A stretch of DNA of 34,748 nucleotides from Muribaculaceae bacterium (GTDB taxonomy: Bacteria; Bacteroidota; Bacteroidia; Bacteroidales; Muribaculaceae): positions 1 to 34,748 of the forward strand of contig JAFVCX010000010.1 in the NCBI GenBank assembly GCA_017478855.1, read 5' to 3'. Position 1 is the first letter of the stretch, and every line of letters begins with the position of its first letter. Below, piece by piece: positions 1-7,796 of this stretch. A model generated the notes under the pieces. That model made no database searches. It worked only from the letters and a program-made list of their open reading frames with translations, and was not told where the DNA came from. The translations under genes were made by a program, and so were the position numbers.

Positions 1-73
1 ACGGCACGACAGGAGCGCAGGCCGGCCCCCCACCCCAAAAAAAGACGCGGAGAAAAAACAGCACAAAAGAAAA
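1..73. other. window edge, non-coding
   Basis: I see no gene in this edge segment. It is C-rich then A-rich, and the A-rich end supplies the U-tract of the minus-strand terminator that follows it. Confidence 0.5.
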
Positions 74-104
74 AAAGGAGCAGAAAATGTGTTTCTGCTC
101 CTTT
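74..104 (-). terminator. Rho-independent terminator of the prolyl oligopeptidase unit
   Basis: A perfect 13-bp inverted repeat (74-86 with 92-104) encloses a 5-nt loop. Read on the minus strand, the hairpin lies about 27 nt past the peptidase stop codon. It is followed by a T-rich run, the complement of the A-run at 66-76. This is a textbook intrinsic terminator. Confidence 0.9.
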
Positions 105-130
105 GTGAAACTTTTTCGCTTGCCCGCGAT

Positions 131-2245
131 TCAGAATTTCACGCCCAAGCTATATAAGATGAACGACTGCACATCGGTGTACTCATCGATGATTTTACTC
201 ACAGGCTTGCCATGCCCATGGCCCGCGTTGGTGTCGATGCGAATGAGTTTTGGAGCGTCGCCCGTATTGGCAGCCTGTAACGCCGCGGCATATTTGAACG
301 AGTGGGCCGGGACCACGCGGTCGTCGTGGTCGCTGGTTGTGACAAGGATGGGAGGATAGACCGTGCCATCGTTCTTGATGGTGTGCAAGGGCGAATATCC
401 ACGCAGGTATTCAAACATTTCTTTGGAATCATCGCTACGGCCGTAGTCGGGAGCCCAATTCCAACCAATAGTGAACTGATGGTAACGCAACATATCCATC
501 ACACCCACTTGAGGGACAGCCGCGCCCCACAAGTCGGGCCGCTGATTGACCACAGCACCCACCAGCAGGCCACCATTGCTTCCTCCGTTGCAAGCTATCT
601 TGCGCGGAGCCGAATATCCCTCGGCGATGAGCCACTCGGCAGCGGCGATGAAATCGTCAAACACATTTTGCTTCTGCATCTTTGTGCCGGCTCGATGCCA
701 TTCCTCGCCATACTCGCCACCGCCTCGCAAGCAAGTGAATGCGGCGATGCCACCCTTGTCGAGCAGGGCGAAGGGCGTGCGGGTGTAGCTGAAAGCCGGA
801 TTCATGCTGATGTTGAAGCCGCCATAACCATATAAGAACACGGGGCGTTTGCCATCGCGTTTCATTCCTTTCTTATATATAAGGAACATGGGCACGCGCG
901 TGCCGTCTTTGCTCGGATAAAAAACTTGCTCGGTCACATAGTCGCTGGGCGTGAGTGCCACTTTGGGTGCAAAAAGCTGCTGGCTCTGCCCCGTGGCAAG
1001 GTCATATTTATAAATACTGGTGGGGAAAGTGTAGCTTGTGAAGCTATAAAACACCTCCGGGTCGTTCTTGCGGCAACTGAAACCCACCGAGCCAAAAGTG
1101 GGGAGTGAGATTTCGCGCACCTCTCGACCGGCGGCATCGTAAACGTAGGGGTGCGTTGAGGCATCGCGATCATAGCTCAGGATAAATTGTCCGCCAGCCA
1201 TGCGGGCATCGCTCAACACCCATTCACGCTCGGCCACAAAATCGGCGCATCGCCCCTTGCCCAAGTTGTTCAAGTCATAAGCCACCACTTTCCATCGCGG
1301 GGCACCGTCATTGGTCATCACATAAATTTTGCCGTCCTGCACCCCGATGGGATTGTGCTGATAGTGCATGTCGTCGGCCAGACAAATGTAGTGCGGATTG
1401 ATGTCGGTGCGGTCTTTCACATAGAGCGCATTGCCATCGCCATCGCTCACCCATGCAAAAAGGAACCGTTCATCGCCTTTAACGTCGTCGACCACCGAAA
1501 CTTGGTGAAACATCAGTGGCTCGGCACGGTTTTCAAGCTCCACATAGTCATCGCTCTGTGGTGTGCCCAATCGATGATAATACACTTTATGAAATTCATT
1601 CTTCGACGAGCGGGCATCCTCAGGCTTGTCGTAGGCACTATAAAAGAAACCGTTTCCCAGCCATTCGGCTCCGGTAAACTTTGCCCACTCGATATGGTCG
1701 GGGAGCAGTTGCCCCGTTTCAAGGTCTTTCACAAAGATTTCATTCCAATCGCTGCCATTGCGGGTTATCACATAGGCCAAGTAGCGGCCATCACCCGAAA
1801 AATCTATGCTTTGCAAAGCAACCGTGCCGTCGGCCGAAAGCGTGTTGGGGTCGAGCACCACACGAGCTTCTCCATCAAGCGCGTCTTTCACATAGAGCAC
1901 ACTCTGGTTCTGCAAGCCATCATTGCGATAAAAATAATATTTGCCTTTCACTTTGAATGGTGCGCCCATCTTCTCATAATTGGCAAGTTGCGTGAGCCGC
2001 TTGCGCACTTTGTCGCGAAAAGGGATGCGTTTCAAGTAATCTTGCGTGAGTTTATTCTCTGCCTCCACCCATTGGGCTGTTTCGGCACTGTTGTCGTCCT
2101 CAAGCCATCTGTACGGGTCGGGCACATGGATTCCAAAATAGTTGTCCACAGTATCCACCTGCCGAGCCTGCGGATACACGATGGAGCGAGCCTGCATGGC
2201 CGCTGCGCCTGCAAGAATTGCACTCATAATTATCAGTTTCTTCAT
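131..2245 (-). CDS. prolyl oligopeptidase (S9A family), exported
   Basis: This is a serine peptidase that cleaves short peptides after proline. At 704 residues it has the family's normal length. Residues 1-20 look like a signal peptide, so it probably acts in the periplasm. Residues of roughly 25-420 form the beta-propeller gate that restricts access to short peptides, and the rest is the alpha/beta-hydrolase domain. The nucleophile is Ser ~556 in GGSNGG. The triad is completed by Asp ~641-642 in SDHDDRVVP and His ~676 in NAGHGHGKP. These contexts match the classical prolyl endopeptidase motifs. The start lies 29 nt after the stop of the upstream M28-type gene with no promoter between, so the two are probably co-transcribed. 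Family assignment is secure. The physiological substrate is unknown. Confidence 0.95.
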   Translation of the reverse strand: MKKLIIMSAILAGAAAMQARSIVYPQARQVDTVDNYFGIHVPDPYRWLEDDNSAETAQWVEAENKLTQDYLKRIPFRDKVRKRLTQLANYEKMGAPFKVKGKYYFYRNDGLQNQSVLYVKDALDGEARVVLDPNTLSADGTVALQSIDFSGDGRYLAYVITRNGSDWNEIFVKDLETGQLLPDHIEWAKFTGAEWLGNGFFYSAYDKPEDARSSKNEFHKVYYHRLGTPQSDDYVELENRAEPLMFHQVSVVDDVKGDERFLFAWVSDGDGNALYVKDRTDINPHYICLADDMHYQHNPIGVQDGKIYVMTNDGAPRWKVVAYDLNNLGKGRCADFVAEREWVLSDARMAGGQFILSYDRDASTHPYVYDAAGREVREISLPTFGSVGFSCRKNDPEVFYSFTSYTFPTSIYKYDLATGQSQQLFAPKVALTPSDYVTEQVFYPSKDGTRVPMFLIYKKGMKRDGKRPVFLYGYGGFNISMNPAFSYTRTPFALLDKGGIAAFTCLRGGGEYGEEWHRAGTKMQKQNVFDDFIAAAEWLIAEGYSAPRKIACNGGSNGGLLVGAVVNQRPDLWGAAVPQVGVMDMLRYHQFTIGWNWAPDYGRSDDSKEMFEYLRGYSPLHTIKNDGTVYPPILVTTSDHDDRVVPAHSFKYAAALQAANTGDAPKLIRIDTNAGHGHGKPVSKIIDEYTDVQSFILYSLGVKF

Positions 2246-2274
2246 ATTGAACCGGTTAAGTTAGTAATTTGCAT

Positions 2275-3234
2275 TTAATATAATAGGTGTAGCAACGTTT
2301 GCCCCACGGCTTTGAGCGTTGACGGGTCTATTTGATCCATCGTGTCGTGTGTGGTGTGCCATGCGCTAAAGAAACCGCTACCCTCTTGATCGGGACGCAT
2401 GTCGATGATATCCAGACAGGGGATGCCGGCAATGCGGTTGATATAAATATGGTCGTCGGTCACAGCACCGCCTTGTGTGCCGACAAAATAGTTGCCATAT
2501 CCGGCCTCTCGTGCCACATTCCACACATGTCCCACAAAACCCGAAGCATACTCCATCGAGAAATATTCGGGGGCGAAACGAGCGCCACGCGCGCCCACCA
2601 TATCAAGCAAAACGCCATAGTGAGGCGTGGTTGAGACCCATTGCGGATGTCGCGCCCAATATTGCGTGCCCAAAGCCCATGAGTCCTCGTCGCCATCGGT
2701 GCCCCAGTCTTCCACATCCACAAGCAGAATATCCACGCCCACGGTTGGCGGCATGCCGCGCAGGCAACGAGCCAACTCAAGCAGCACCGCCACACCACTT
2801 GCAGCATCGTTTGCTCCCATCACCGGCCGGCGGCGCATCGAAGGGTCGGGGTCGGCATCGGCCCATGGACGGCAGTCCCAGTGCGCGAGCAGCAACACCC
2901 GGTTTTCGATTTCGGGACGAAAGGCCGCATATATGTTTTTCAGGCCGAGCTTTGTGCCGTCGAAAGTAGTGACCGATGCCTGCTGCACCAGCACCGTGTC
3001 GGCCACAGCTTCCAGCTGCCGGGTGAGCCATTGAGCGCATGCAGCATGCGCCGATGTGCCGGGCACTCGGGGGCCAAACTCACACTGGCGAGCCACCAGT
3101 GCATAAGCAGAATCGGCGTCGAACTGAGGCACCGATGACTGACCGCCGGCCGCCTGATGAACAGCAGCCTTGTTGTTAGCACACGACATGGCGCATAATG
3201 CCCACGCGACCATCACATATAATATTCTCATCAT
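2275..3234 (-). CDS. glutaminyl-peptide cyclotransferase-like M28 zinc lipoprotein
   Basis: The protein belongs to the M28 zinc-hydrolase fold and most resembles glutaminyl cyclases, which convert N-terminal Gln to pyroglutamate. Visible metal-site motifs are HWDCRP, GANDAASG (Asp ligand), DVEDWG (acidic ligand) and TDDH (His ligand). The DVED form in place of the aminopeptidase-like DGEE favours cyclase over aminopeptidase, but an aminopeptidase cannot be excluded. The N-terminus is a lipoprotein signal ending ALCAMSC. An in-frame ATG at 3246 lies too close to the -7 element at 3261-3268, so I prefer the ATGs at 3234 or 3231, which directly precede the hydrophobic segment. It is first in a two-gene unit with the downstream prolyl oligopeptidase. 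Both act on peptide termini or short peptides, suggesting a shared role in periplasmic peptide processing, which is an inference. Confidence 0.85.
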   Translation of the reverse strand: MMRILYVMVAWALCAMSCANNKAAVHQAAGGQSSVPQFDADSAYALVARQCEFGPRVPGTSAHAACAQWLTRQLEAVADTVLVQQASVTTFDGTKLGLKNIYAAFRPEIENRVLLLAHWDCRPWADADPDPSMRRRPVMGANDAASGVAVLLELARCLRGMPPTVGVDILLVDVEDWGTDGDEDSWALGTQYWARHPQWVSTTPHYGVLLDMVGARGARFAPEYFSMEYASGFVGHVWNVAREAGYGNYFVGTQGGAVTDDHIYINRIAGIPCLDIIDMRPDQEGSGFFSAWHTTHDTMDQIDPSTLKAVGQTLLHLLY

Positions 3235-3260
3235 GATTAATGGCACTTAGAAAAACTTAA

Positions 3261-3268
3261 CAAAGTTA
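3261..3268 (-). promoter_or_regulatory. -7 element for the M28/prolyl oligopeptidase unit
   Basis: CAAAGTTA on the plus strand reads TAACTTTG on the minus strand, matching the Bacteroidetes -7 consensus TAnnTTTG. No good TTG-type -33 box lies at the expected distance. A start codon about 27-30 nt downstream fits normal leader length. Confidence 0.55.
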
Positions 3269-3340
3269 CGAAAAACGCCACACACGCATGCGTCCTACCC
3301 TCTTTTTTATAAAATAATAACGAATCGCCATCAATGCCAA

Positions 3341-3372
3341 AGGGCATGCCAGCCATACAAGCGACATGCCCT
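3341..3372 (-). terminator. probable terminator after secG
   Basis: AGGGCATG (3341-3348) pairs with CATGCCCT (3365-3372) around a 16-nt loop, about 34 nt past the secG stop. On the minus strand it is followed by TTTGGC and, further on, a T/A-rich stretch. The U-tract is weak, so this is a moderate call. Confidence 0.5.
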
Positions 3373-3405
3373 CTGTTTCATTTCAAAATCTATTCGTCCT
3401 CTCTA

Positions 3406-3780
3406 TTATTTTGCAGGAGCCTCTGCTGCGGGTGCAGCAGGAGCCTCGGTTGCAGCGGGAGCGGCTTGCTCTTGAGTCTGCGTTTCAAAGCTGGGAGCCT
3501 GTGTTTCCACGCCCGGCAGTTTCTTGATTTGAGGTGTGCCTTGCACAATGCTGGGAGCCTGCACAAAAGCCGAAGCGATGCTGAGCACGCAAATGAATAT
3601 GGCGAGAGCCCAAGTGGCTTTCTCAACAAACTCGGTGGTGCGTTTCACTCCGGCAAACTGGTTGTAGCCGCTCACGTTGGCAGCCAGACCGCCGCCTTTA
3701 GACTTCTGAATGAGCACGACCCCAACGAGGAGAACTGAAGCAATCAAGATAAGGACTGCAAAAATTACATAAAGTGTCAT
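3406..3780 (-). CDS. secG: preprotein translocase subunit SecG
   Basis: SecG is the small accessory subunit of the SecYEG protein-export channel in the inner membrane. The 124-residue product starts with a hydrophobic helix (about 3-25). It then has the family signature IQKSKGGGLA, a short loop and a second helix (about 56-74). The C-terminal third is an Ala/Pro/Glu-rich tail with no obvious fold, and such tails are common in Bacteroidetes SecG. It begins 3 nt after the preceding gene's stop, so it is translated from the same mRNA as the lptE-like and TPR-like genes. It is the last gene of the cluster before a hairpin. Confidence 0.93.
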   Translation of the reverse strand: MTLYVIFAVLILIASVLLVGVVLIQKSKGGGLAANVSGYNQFAGVKRTTEFVEKATWALAIFICVLSIASAFVQAPSIVQGTPQIKKLPGVETQAPSFETQTQEQAAPAATEAPAAPAAEAPAK

Positions 3781-3783
3781 TGT

Positions 3784-4569
3784 CTATTTTTTATTTAAGT
3801 GTTTCTGATTCAGCACCAATTTTCGCAAGAAACGAATTTGGTCTGCAAAGTAAATACTTTTTTCTGGATAATTCACATTAATATTTTCAATTATTTCGAG
3901 TGCTTGTGCATATTTTTGCCGTGTAATATAGAGTTTGGCAAGGCTTTCACTAAGCATCGACGGGTCTTCTGTCATGGGTTCATCTATTTGAACCCCAGCA
4001 ACTTCAGCAGCTTCTTCGGCTTCCACATGCTGCTGGGCGGCAGTCATCCCCAATTCGCGTTCGCGCTGCATGCTCTCGCTAATAAATTGATCGATGAGCG
4101 CATCTTGGCTGTCGCGCTTCTCATCACTTGTGCGGCCCGGGCGGCCCTCCTGACGTTCTTGCGCGGCAAGCACATCGGCATAATCGGGCATGGGATTGAA
4201 TATGGCAGCGTTCAGGGCCTCAATCTCTTTGGCACTTGAGTGGCCATACGATTCGAGGAAACGGTCGATGGTAGTGTCGGTGTCGGGAGTAACCGGTTTG
4301 GGCGTTTCGGGGTAAAAATTTGCAAACCGCTCCATGTCTTCGCCCAGATGCAATGCCAGCGTGCGGCGGTCGGGACACGCGATAGCGAGCCGTGCCAGCA
4401 GGTCTTCGTTACCAGTCACGCCGTTGCGTTTGAGAAACAACAGCAACGGCAGCGCATAATACGGATGCTGCGCCAAAACCTCATCGAGCCACTCTCGGCC
4501 AACCGGAGCCGAGGGGTCGTCCACGAGACGCATGATCTCATCGTTCATCTCCTTCATATCTTCTTGCAT
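3784..4569 (-). CDS. conserved Bacteroidetes protein, TPR-like C-terminus
   Basis: I do not recognise a named family. The 261-residue product has no signal peptide or membrane segment and looks cytoplasmic and acidic. Residues of about 20-75 are a helical segment with a REWLDEVLAQHPYYALPLLLFLKR-type core. The middle is charged and probably disordered. Residues of about 205-250 (SLAKLYITRQKYAQALEIIENI) read like one tetratricopeptide repeat, suggesting protein-protein contact. Its start overlaps the stop of the LptE-like gene by one base and its stop lies 3 nt before secG, indicating tight translational coupling. From memory, this gene order recurs in Bacteroidales. The placement suggests a link to envelope assembly, but no function can be assigned from sequence. 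Confidence 0.75.
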   Translation of the reverse strand: MQEDMKEMNDEIMRLVDDPSAPVGREWLDEVLAQHPYYALPLLLFLKRNGVTGNEDLLARLAIACPDRRTLALHLGEDMERFANFYPETPKPVTPDTDTTIDRFLESYGHSSAKEIEALNAAIFNPMPDYADVLAAQERQEGRPGRTSDEKRDSQDALIDQFISESMQRERELGMTAAQQHVEAEEAAEVAGVQIDEPMTEDPSMLSESLAKLYITRQKYAQALEIIENINVNYPEKSIYFADQIRFLRKLVLNQKHLNKK

Positions 4570-5081
4570 TACCAGTCGCCAATCGTGGCATTAAATATCA
4601 AATCGGCCAAATCTTTCGTGATTTGGTTGCATAACTCATCTTGCACGTCAGAGAGCATCTCCGAGCTGGAGAAGTCACGATAGGCTGAGAATGACTTGTC
4701 GCTCGACAGCTCCGGCTTGCGATTATTGGTGTAACGCACACGCACCGTGATGGTCAGGCGCGTTTGGCTGGCGTAGGCATCTTCGCCCACTGCTTGTGGC
4801 GTGAGCGTGTAACCCGTAATCTCGCCTTCCATGCGCAAGTCGGTATTCATATTGTCGAGCACACGCAAGCGGGTTTGTTGCTCCACCATGTCAATCATTC
4901 GGTTTTCAAATAGTTGCTGCAAGGGAGGATAGACGAGTGCTGCCCTGATGGGGAACTCGCCAAAGGAAATGGTCTTATACACCGAATAGTCGATGGACGC
5001 GCCGTTGAGCGTGTAGCGAGGCACACACGATTGCGACACCAGCAACACCAACCAAGCAAGAAGTGTGAGCAAACGTTTCAT
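4569..5081 (-). CDS. LptE-like LPS-assembly lipoprotein
   Basis: LptE is the outer-membrane lipoprotein that plugs the LptD barrel and helps insert lipopolysaccharide. The 170-residue product has a lipoprotein signal peptide with lipobox VSQSC (Cys ~19). A compact alpha/beta domain follows, with the features of Bacteroidetes LptE: a YxLNGASIDYSVYKTI start, a PPLQQLFENRMIDMV helix and an RMEGEITGY strand. Its start codon at 5081 shares a base with the stop of the upstream sigma-54 activator, and its end overlaps the next gene. The family assignment rests on overall pattern and conserved context beside secG rather than a catalytic motif. Confidence 0.8.
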   Translation of the reverse strand: MKRLLTLLAWLVLLVSQSCVPRYTLNGASIDYSVYKTISFGEFPIRAALVYPPLQQLFENRMIDMVEQQTRLRVLDNMNTDLRMEGEITGYTLTPQAVGEDAYASQTRLTITVRVRYTNNRKPELSSDKSFSAYRDFSSSEMLSDVQDELCNQITKDLADLIFNATIGDW

Positions 5082-6337
5082 CAGTCAAGGTTATAAAGTT
5101 TGATTTTCCGATAGAGCGTACGCTCGCTGATTTGCAATTCTTGCGCCGTGAGCTTGCGCCGACCACCGTTGCGAGCCAGCGACTCCTTGATGGTGTCGCG
5201 TTCGGTTTCTTCCAGCGTGCGCACGTGTGTGGCTTCCACATCGAGCACGTTATCGGTCAGGTCAACCACCGAATTAACCGGCGATGACCCACTGGGCGCA
5301 CTGCTGCGATGCGGCATGATGGGTTGCGTGTCGTGAGCGCCGTAGCCCAACTGCTTAGACTCTCGGCGCAAATCACCCAAGCGGCTCACGTAGTGCGGCG
5401 TGACCTCCATGGTATCGCCACGTTGCTCCACTTGCATTTTGAGAGCCTCCAATTCGCTTTGCAACTGCTTGATGAGGGCAAACATCAGTTCCCTGTCGCG
5501 TGCATAGTCCACTTGAGGCTGGGCATCCACGGTGGCCAGCTCGGCCTTGGGCAGATAGGAGCGCAGTGTTTCGGCGCTCACGGTGCGGCCGCTTTCAAAC
5601 AAAGCCACCTGCTCAATGATATTTTTCAGCTGGCGCACATTTCCCGGCCAGTAATAACTCATGATGCGCTCGCGGGCCGTTTCATCAAACTCCACACGCG
5701 GCATACCATTGTTCTCGGCAAAATCGCCGGTAAATTTGCGCACCAGCAGCCAAATGTCGTCGCCACGGTCACGCAGAGGCGGCACATCGATTTCCACCGT
5801 CGAAAGCCGGTAATATAAGTCTTCCCTGAATTTGCCTTCCTTGATGGCTTGCATCATATTTTTATTGGTAGCGGCCACCACACGGATGTTGGTTTTTTGA
5901 GGAGAGTTGGCACCCACCTTGATAAACTCACCGCTCTCGAGCACACGCAGCAGCCTTGCCTGTGTGCTCAAGGGCATTTCGGCCACTTCATCGAGAAAAA
6001 TGGTGCCCCCATCGGCCTCCTCGAAATAGCCTTTATGGTCACGCTCGGCACCTGTGAACGAGCCTTTCACATGGCCGAACAGTTCGCTGTCGATGGTACC
6101 TTCGGGAATGGCGCCACAGTTCACGGCAATGTATTTTTTATGGCGACGCGCACTGTTGTCGTGAATCATTTTGGGAAAACTCTCCTTTCCCGTTCCGCTT
6201 TCGCCTATCACGAGCGCCGAGAGGTCCACCTTAGCCACCTGAAGGGCGCGGTGCAAAGCGGCCATCAAACCCTCGCTCTTGCCAATGATGCCAAAGCGAC
6301 GCTGGGCCGACAGGATTTCAGAACTCACTTTTTCCAT
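5081..6337 (-). CDS. sigma-54-dependent transcriptional activator, Fis-type
   Basis: This is an AAA+ enhancer-binding protein that remodels sigma-54 RNA polymerase. The 418-residue product opens almost directly with the AAA+ domain. Walker A is GESGTGKE (about 45-52), the sigma-54 contact loop is GSFTGA (92-97), and Walker B is GGTIFLDEVAEM. The C-terminus is a Fis-type helix-turn-helix (about 375-418, LQISERTLYRKIKLYNLD). There is no N-terminal receiver or GAF domain, so it is probably not controlled by phosphorylation. The loop has Ser where most activators have Ala (GAFTGA). It overlaps the acyltransferase by 13 nt and abuts the LptE-like gene. Its targets cannot be told from the window. 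I saw no convincing -24/-12 (GG-N10-GC) site ahead of neighbouring genes, though I did not search exhaustively. Confidence 0.93.
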   Translation of the reverse strand: MEKVSSEILSAQRRFGIIGKSEGLMAALHRALQVAKVDLSALVIGESGTGKESFPKMIHDNSARRHKKYIAVNCGAIPEGTIDSELFGHVKGSFTGAERDHKGYFEEADGGTIFLDEVAEMPLSTQARLLRVLESGEFIKVGANSPQKTNIRVVAATNKNMMQAIKEGKFREDLYYRLSTVEIDVPPLRDRGDDIWLLVRKFTGDFAENNGMPRVEFDETARERIMSYYWPGNVRQLKNIIEQVALFESGRTVSAETLRSYLPKAELATVDAQPQVDYARDRELMFALIKQLQSELEALKMQVEQRGDTMEVTPHYVSRLGDLRRESKQLGYGAHDTQPIMPHRSSAPSGSSPVNSVVDLTDNVLDVEATHVRTLEETERDTIKESLARNGGRRKLTAQELQISERTLYRKIKLYNLD

Positions 6338-7170
6338 AGTTTCATTGCATAAGTTTGTTGTTTCAAAAACTGTCCCAAAGCGTCCACCGATTCATATTGT
6401 GCTTGCACTTCGGGCATGATGGGTCGGCCTACCGACACTCTGAAAGTGTCGCCCTTGCGACGGAACACCTCGGCCGGCAGCCGCAAGGTGCGCAATCGCC
6501 AGTCAATCATCCCTAAGATAGTAAACCAAGGGCTGTTGTGGCCATGAAAATAGATGGGAATCACCGGCACTTTAAGTTTGCGAATGATGCTGACGACCGA
6601 GGGCTGCCACTGGCGATCTTCGATGTGCAGGTCGCGTGTGAATTTCGATACCGCGCCAGCCGGAAAGAAACCCAGCGGATGCCCCTCGCGCACATGACGC
6701 ATCGCCGAGGCGATGCCGCGCACCGACACCGCCCGCTTCTGGGGGTCGTCGCTGGCCAGCGCGTCCACGGCGATAAAGTTGGGGCGCATGGCCGAAATGT
6801 GGTTCAGCACCATGTTCACCATCACTTTGAAATCAGGACGCTGCTCGCCCACCAGTTTAATGAGCATAATGCCATCAAGCGCGCCAAAAGGGTGATTGCT
6901 CACAGTGATGAATCCGTCTTGCGGCAAGTTTTTAAGCACTTCTTCGCCGTGCACAATTATTTTTGCCTGCAAGTCATTGAGCAGCCCTTGCACAAAGGGC
7001 ACGCCCGGCGTGTGGCAGTTGTGGCGATGAATCCAGTTCACCTTATCCACTGCCAGCAATTTCATGAGAAACGACACCAGCCGGGGCTTGCCATCGAAAA
7101 ATGGCACCATTTGGCGAATGTCATCATAATTGAGAACATCTGGTTTTATAGTCAGGTCAGTAGTATCCAT
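6325..7170 (-). CDS. PlsC-type 1-acylglycerol/lyso-lipid acyltransferase (hemolysin/OlsA-like)
   Basis: This membrane-associated acyltransferase transfers fatty acyl groups to a lysolipid. Motif I is NHPFGALDG and motif III is FFPAGAVS, the variant seen in the 'hemolysin-like'/ornithine-lipid group rather than the FPEGT of classical PlsC. That makes a phosphatidic-acid role less certain. Acylation of an aminolipid, such as the glycine or ornithine lipids made by Bacteroidales, is a reasonable alternative. The open frame extends to 7224. I chose the ATG at 7170 because the longer frame runs through the TATCTTTG promoter element at 7191-7198. The product is then 281 residues. Its 3' end overlaps the sigma-54 activator start by 13 nt. 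Confidence 0.85.
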   Translation of the reverse strand: MDTTDLTIKPDVLNYDDIRQMVPFFDGKPRLVSFLMKLLAVDKVNWIHRHNCHTPGVPFVQGLLNDLQAKIIVHGEEVLKNLPQDGFITVSNHPFGALDGIMLIKLVGEQRPDFKVMVNMVLNHISAMRPNFIAVDALASDDPQKRAVSVRGIASAMRHVREGHPLGFFPAGAVSKFTRDLHIEDRQWQPSVVSIIRKLKVPVIPIYFHGHNSPWFTILGMIDWRLRTLRLPAEVFRRKGDTFRVSVGRPIMPEVQAQYESVDALGQFLKQQTYAMKLWKK

Positions 7171-7190
7171 GCATTTTGCTTTTGGAGCGG

Positions 7191-7225
7191 CAAAGATACT
7201 ACAAAAAAACCAATGACGTGACAAA
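7191..7225 (-). promoter_or_regulatory. promoter for the acyltransferase-to-secG unit
   Basis: On the minus strand TATCTTTG (plus 7191-7198) matches the Bacteroidetes -7 box exactly. A TTTG at plus 7222-7225 could be the -33 box, although the 23-nt spacing is longer than the usual 19-21. The -33 box lies inside the dyad at 7217-7233. The position argues for the downstream start codon at 7170. Confidence 0.6.
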
Positions 7226-7233
7226 ATGTCACG
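7217..7233. promoter_or_regulatory. perfect 17-bp dyad CGTGACA-AAA-TGTCACG
   Basis: The 7-bp arms are perfectly complementary around AAA. The dyad lies between the stop of the one-TM protein gene (7245) and the acyltransferase start. It covers the putative -33 box, so it may be an operator. It could also work as a terminator: plus-strand reading is followed by ATTTTTT, while minus-strand reading meets T7 only 7 nt later. The GTGA/TCAC halves recall Crp/Fnr-type sites, but the 7-nt centre differs from the usual 6. Confidence 0.5.
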
Positions 7234-7244
7234 ATTTTTTACGC

Positions 7245-7796
7245 TTACTCGCTTTCAGCGGCTTTCTGCACAGGTGCAAGCACCTCCACGCGGTTGCTGT
7301 CGGCCTCAATGGCGGTGACAATGCAAGTGGTGTTGCCACGCCACGGCAATTTGCCTTTATAGCGACCATAATCCACCACCAGCCTACGGCCATCGGCACT
7401 CCAGCGCATCGCCTCGCGAGCCACCGAGTCGGCAATGATGGTAAAGGCCACCGTGTCGCGACGCACCTCCTCGTCATCGGCATAAAAGGTGGTCAGCAAC
7501 TTGCCCTCATAGGTAGTGAATACGCTTCCCTCGGTGTGCACATCTAAAATCCACCCCTTATATTGCCCCTGCTCATAGGCATGAATATAGCGAGCCCACA
7601 GCCACCAGCACAAAAACAGCAGCAGCAATGCCGCCACCAAAAACAGCACCGTGCGCACCGTGTTGTGGCGCCGTTCAATAGTCGATTCTGCGATTTCACG
7701 TTCTTCGCGTTCTTGCGCCGTTTCCCGATGCGGCTCCCTGATGTGTTTTTCCTCTTCCTGCTCGTTCAGGAAGTTGTCGTCAAAATTATCGTTCAT
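7245..7796 (-). CDS. single-pass membrane protein, Bacteroidales hypothetical
   Basis: I do not recognise the family. The 183-residue product has a charged, Glu/Arg-rich N-terminal segment (1-45, probably cytoplasmic). One transmembrane helix follows (about 48-67, LFLVAALLLLFLCWWLW). The extracytoplasmic domain of about 110 residues is rich in beta-strand patterns, including GWILDVHTEGSVFTTYEGKLLTTFY and VDYGRYKGKLPWRG. Its start overlaps the stop of the flippase-like gene by 4 nt, so the two are translationally coupled and probably act in the same membrane process. From memory, similar proteins occur in other Bacteroidales in the same position. Some annotations carry unrelated enzyme names that the sequence does not support. 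Confidence 0.75.
   Translation of the reverse strand: MNDNFDDNFLNEQEEEKHIREPHRETAQEREEREIAESTIERRHNTVRTVLFLVAALLLLFLCWWLWARYIHAYEQGQYKGWILDVHTEGSVFTTYEGKLLTTFYADDEEVRRDTVAFTIIADSVAREAMRWSADGRRLVVDYGRYKGKLPWRGNTTCIVTAIEADSNRVEVLAPVQKAAESE

Noticed and set aside
1187-2278. Plus-strand open frame of 363 codons opposite the prolyl oligopeptidase
   Set aside because: It is entirely antisense to a gene with complete catalytic motifs. The translation is His/Ile/Val-rich without domains, as expected of a mirror frame of a GC-rich gene.
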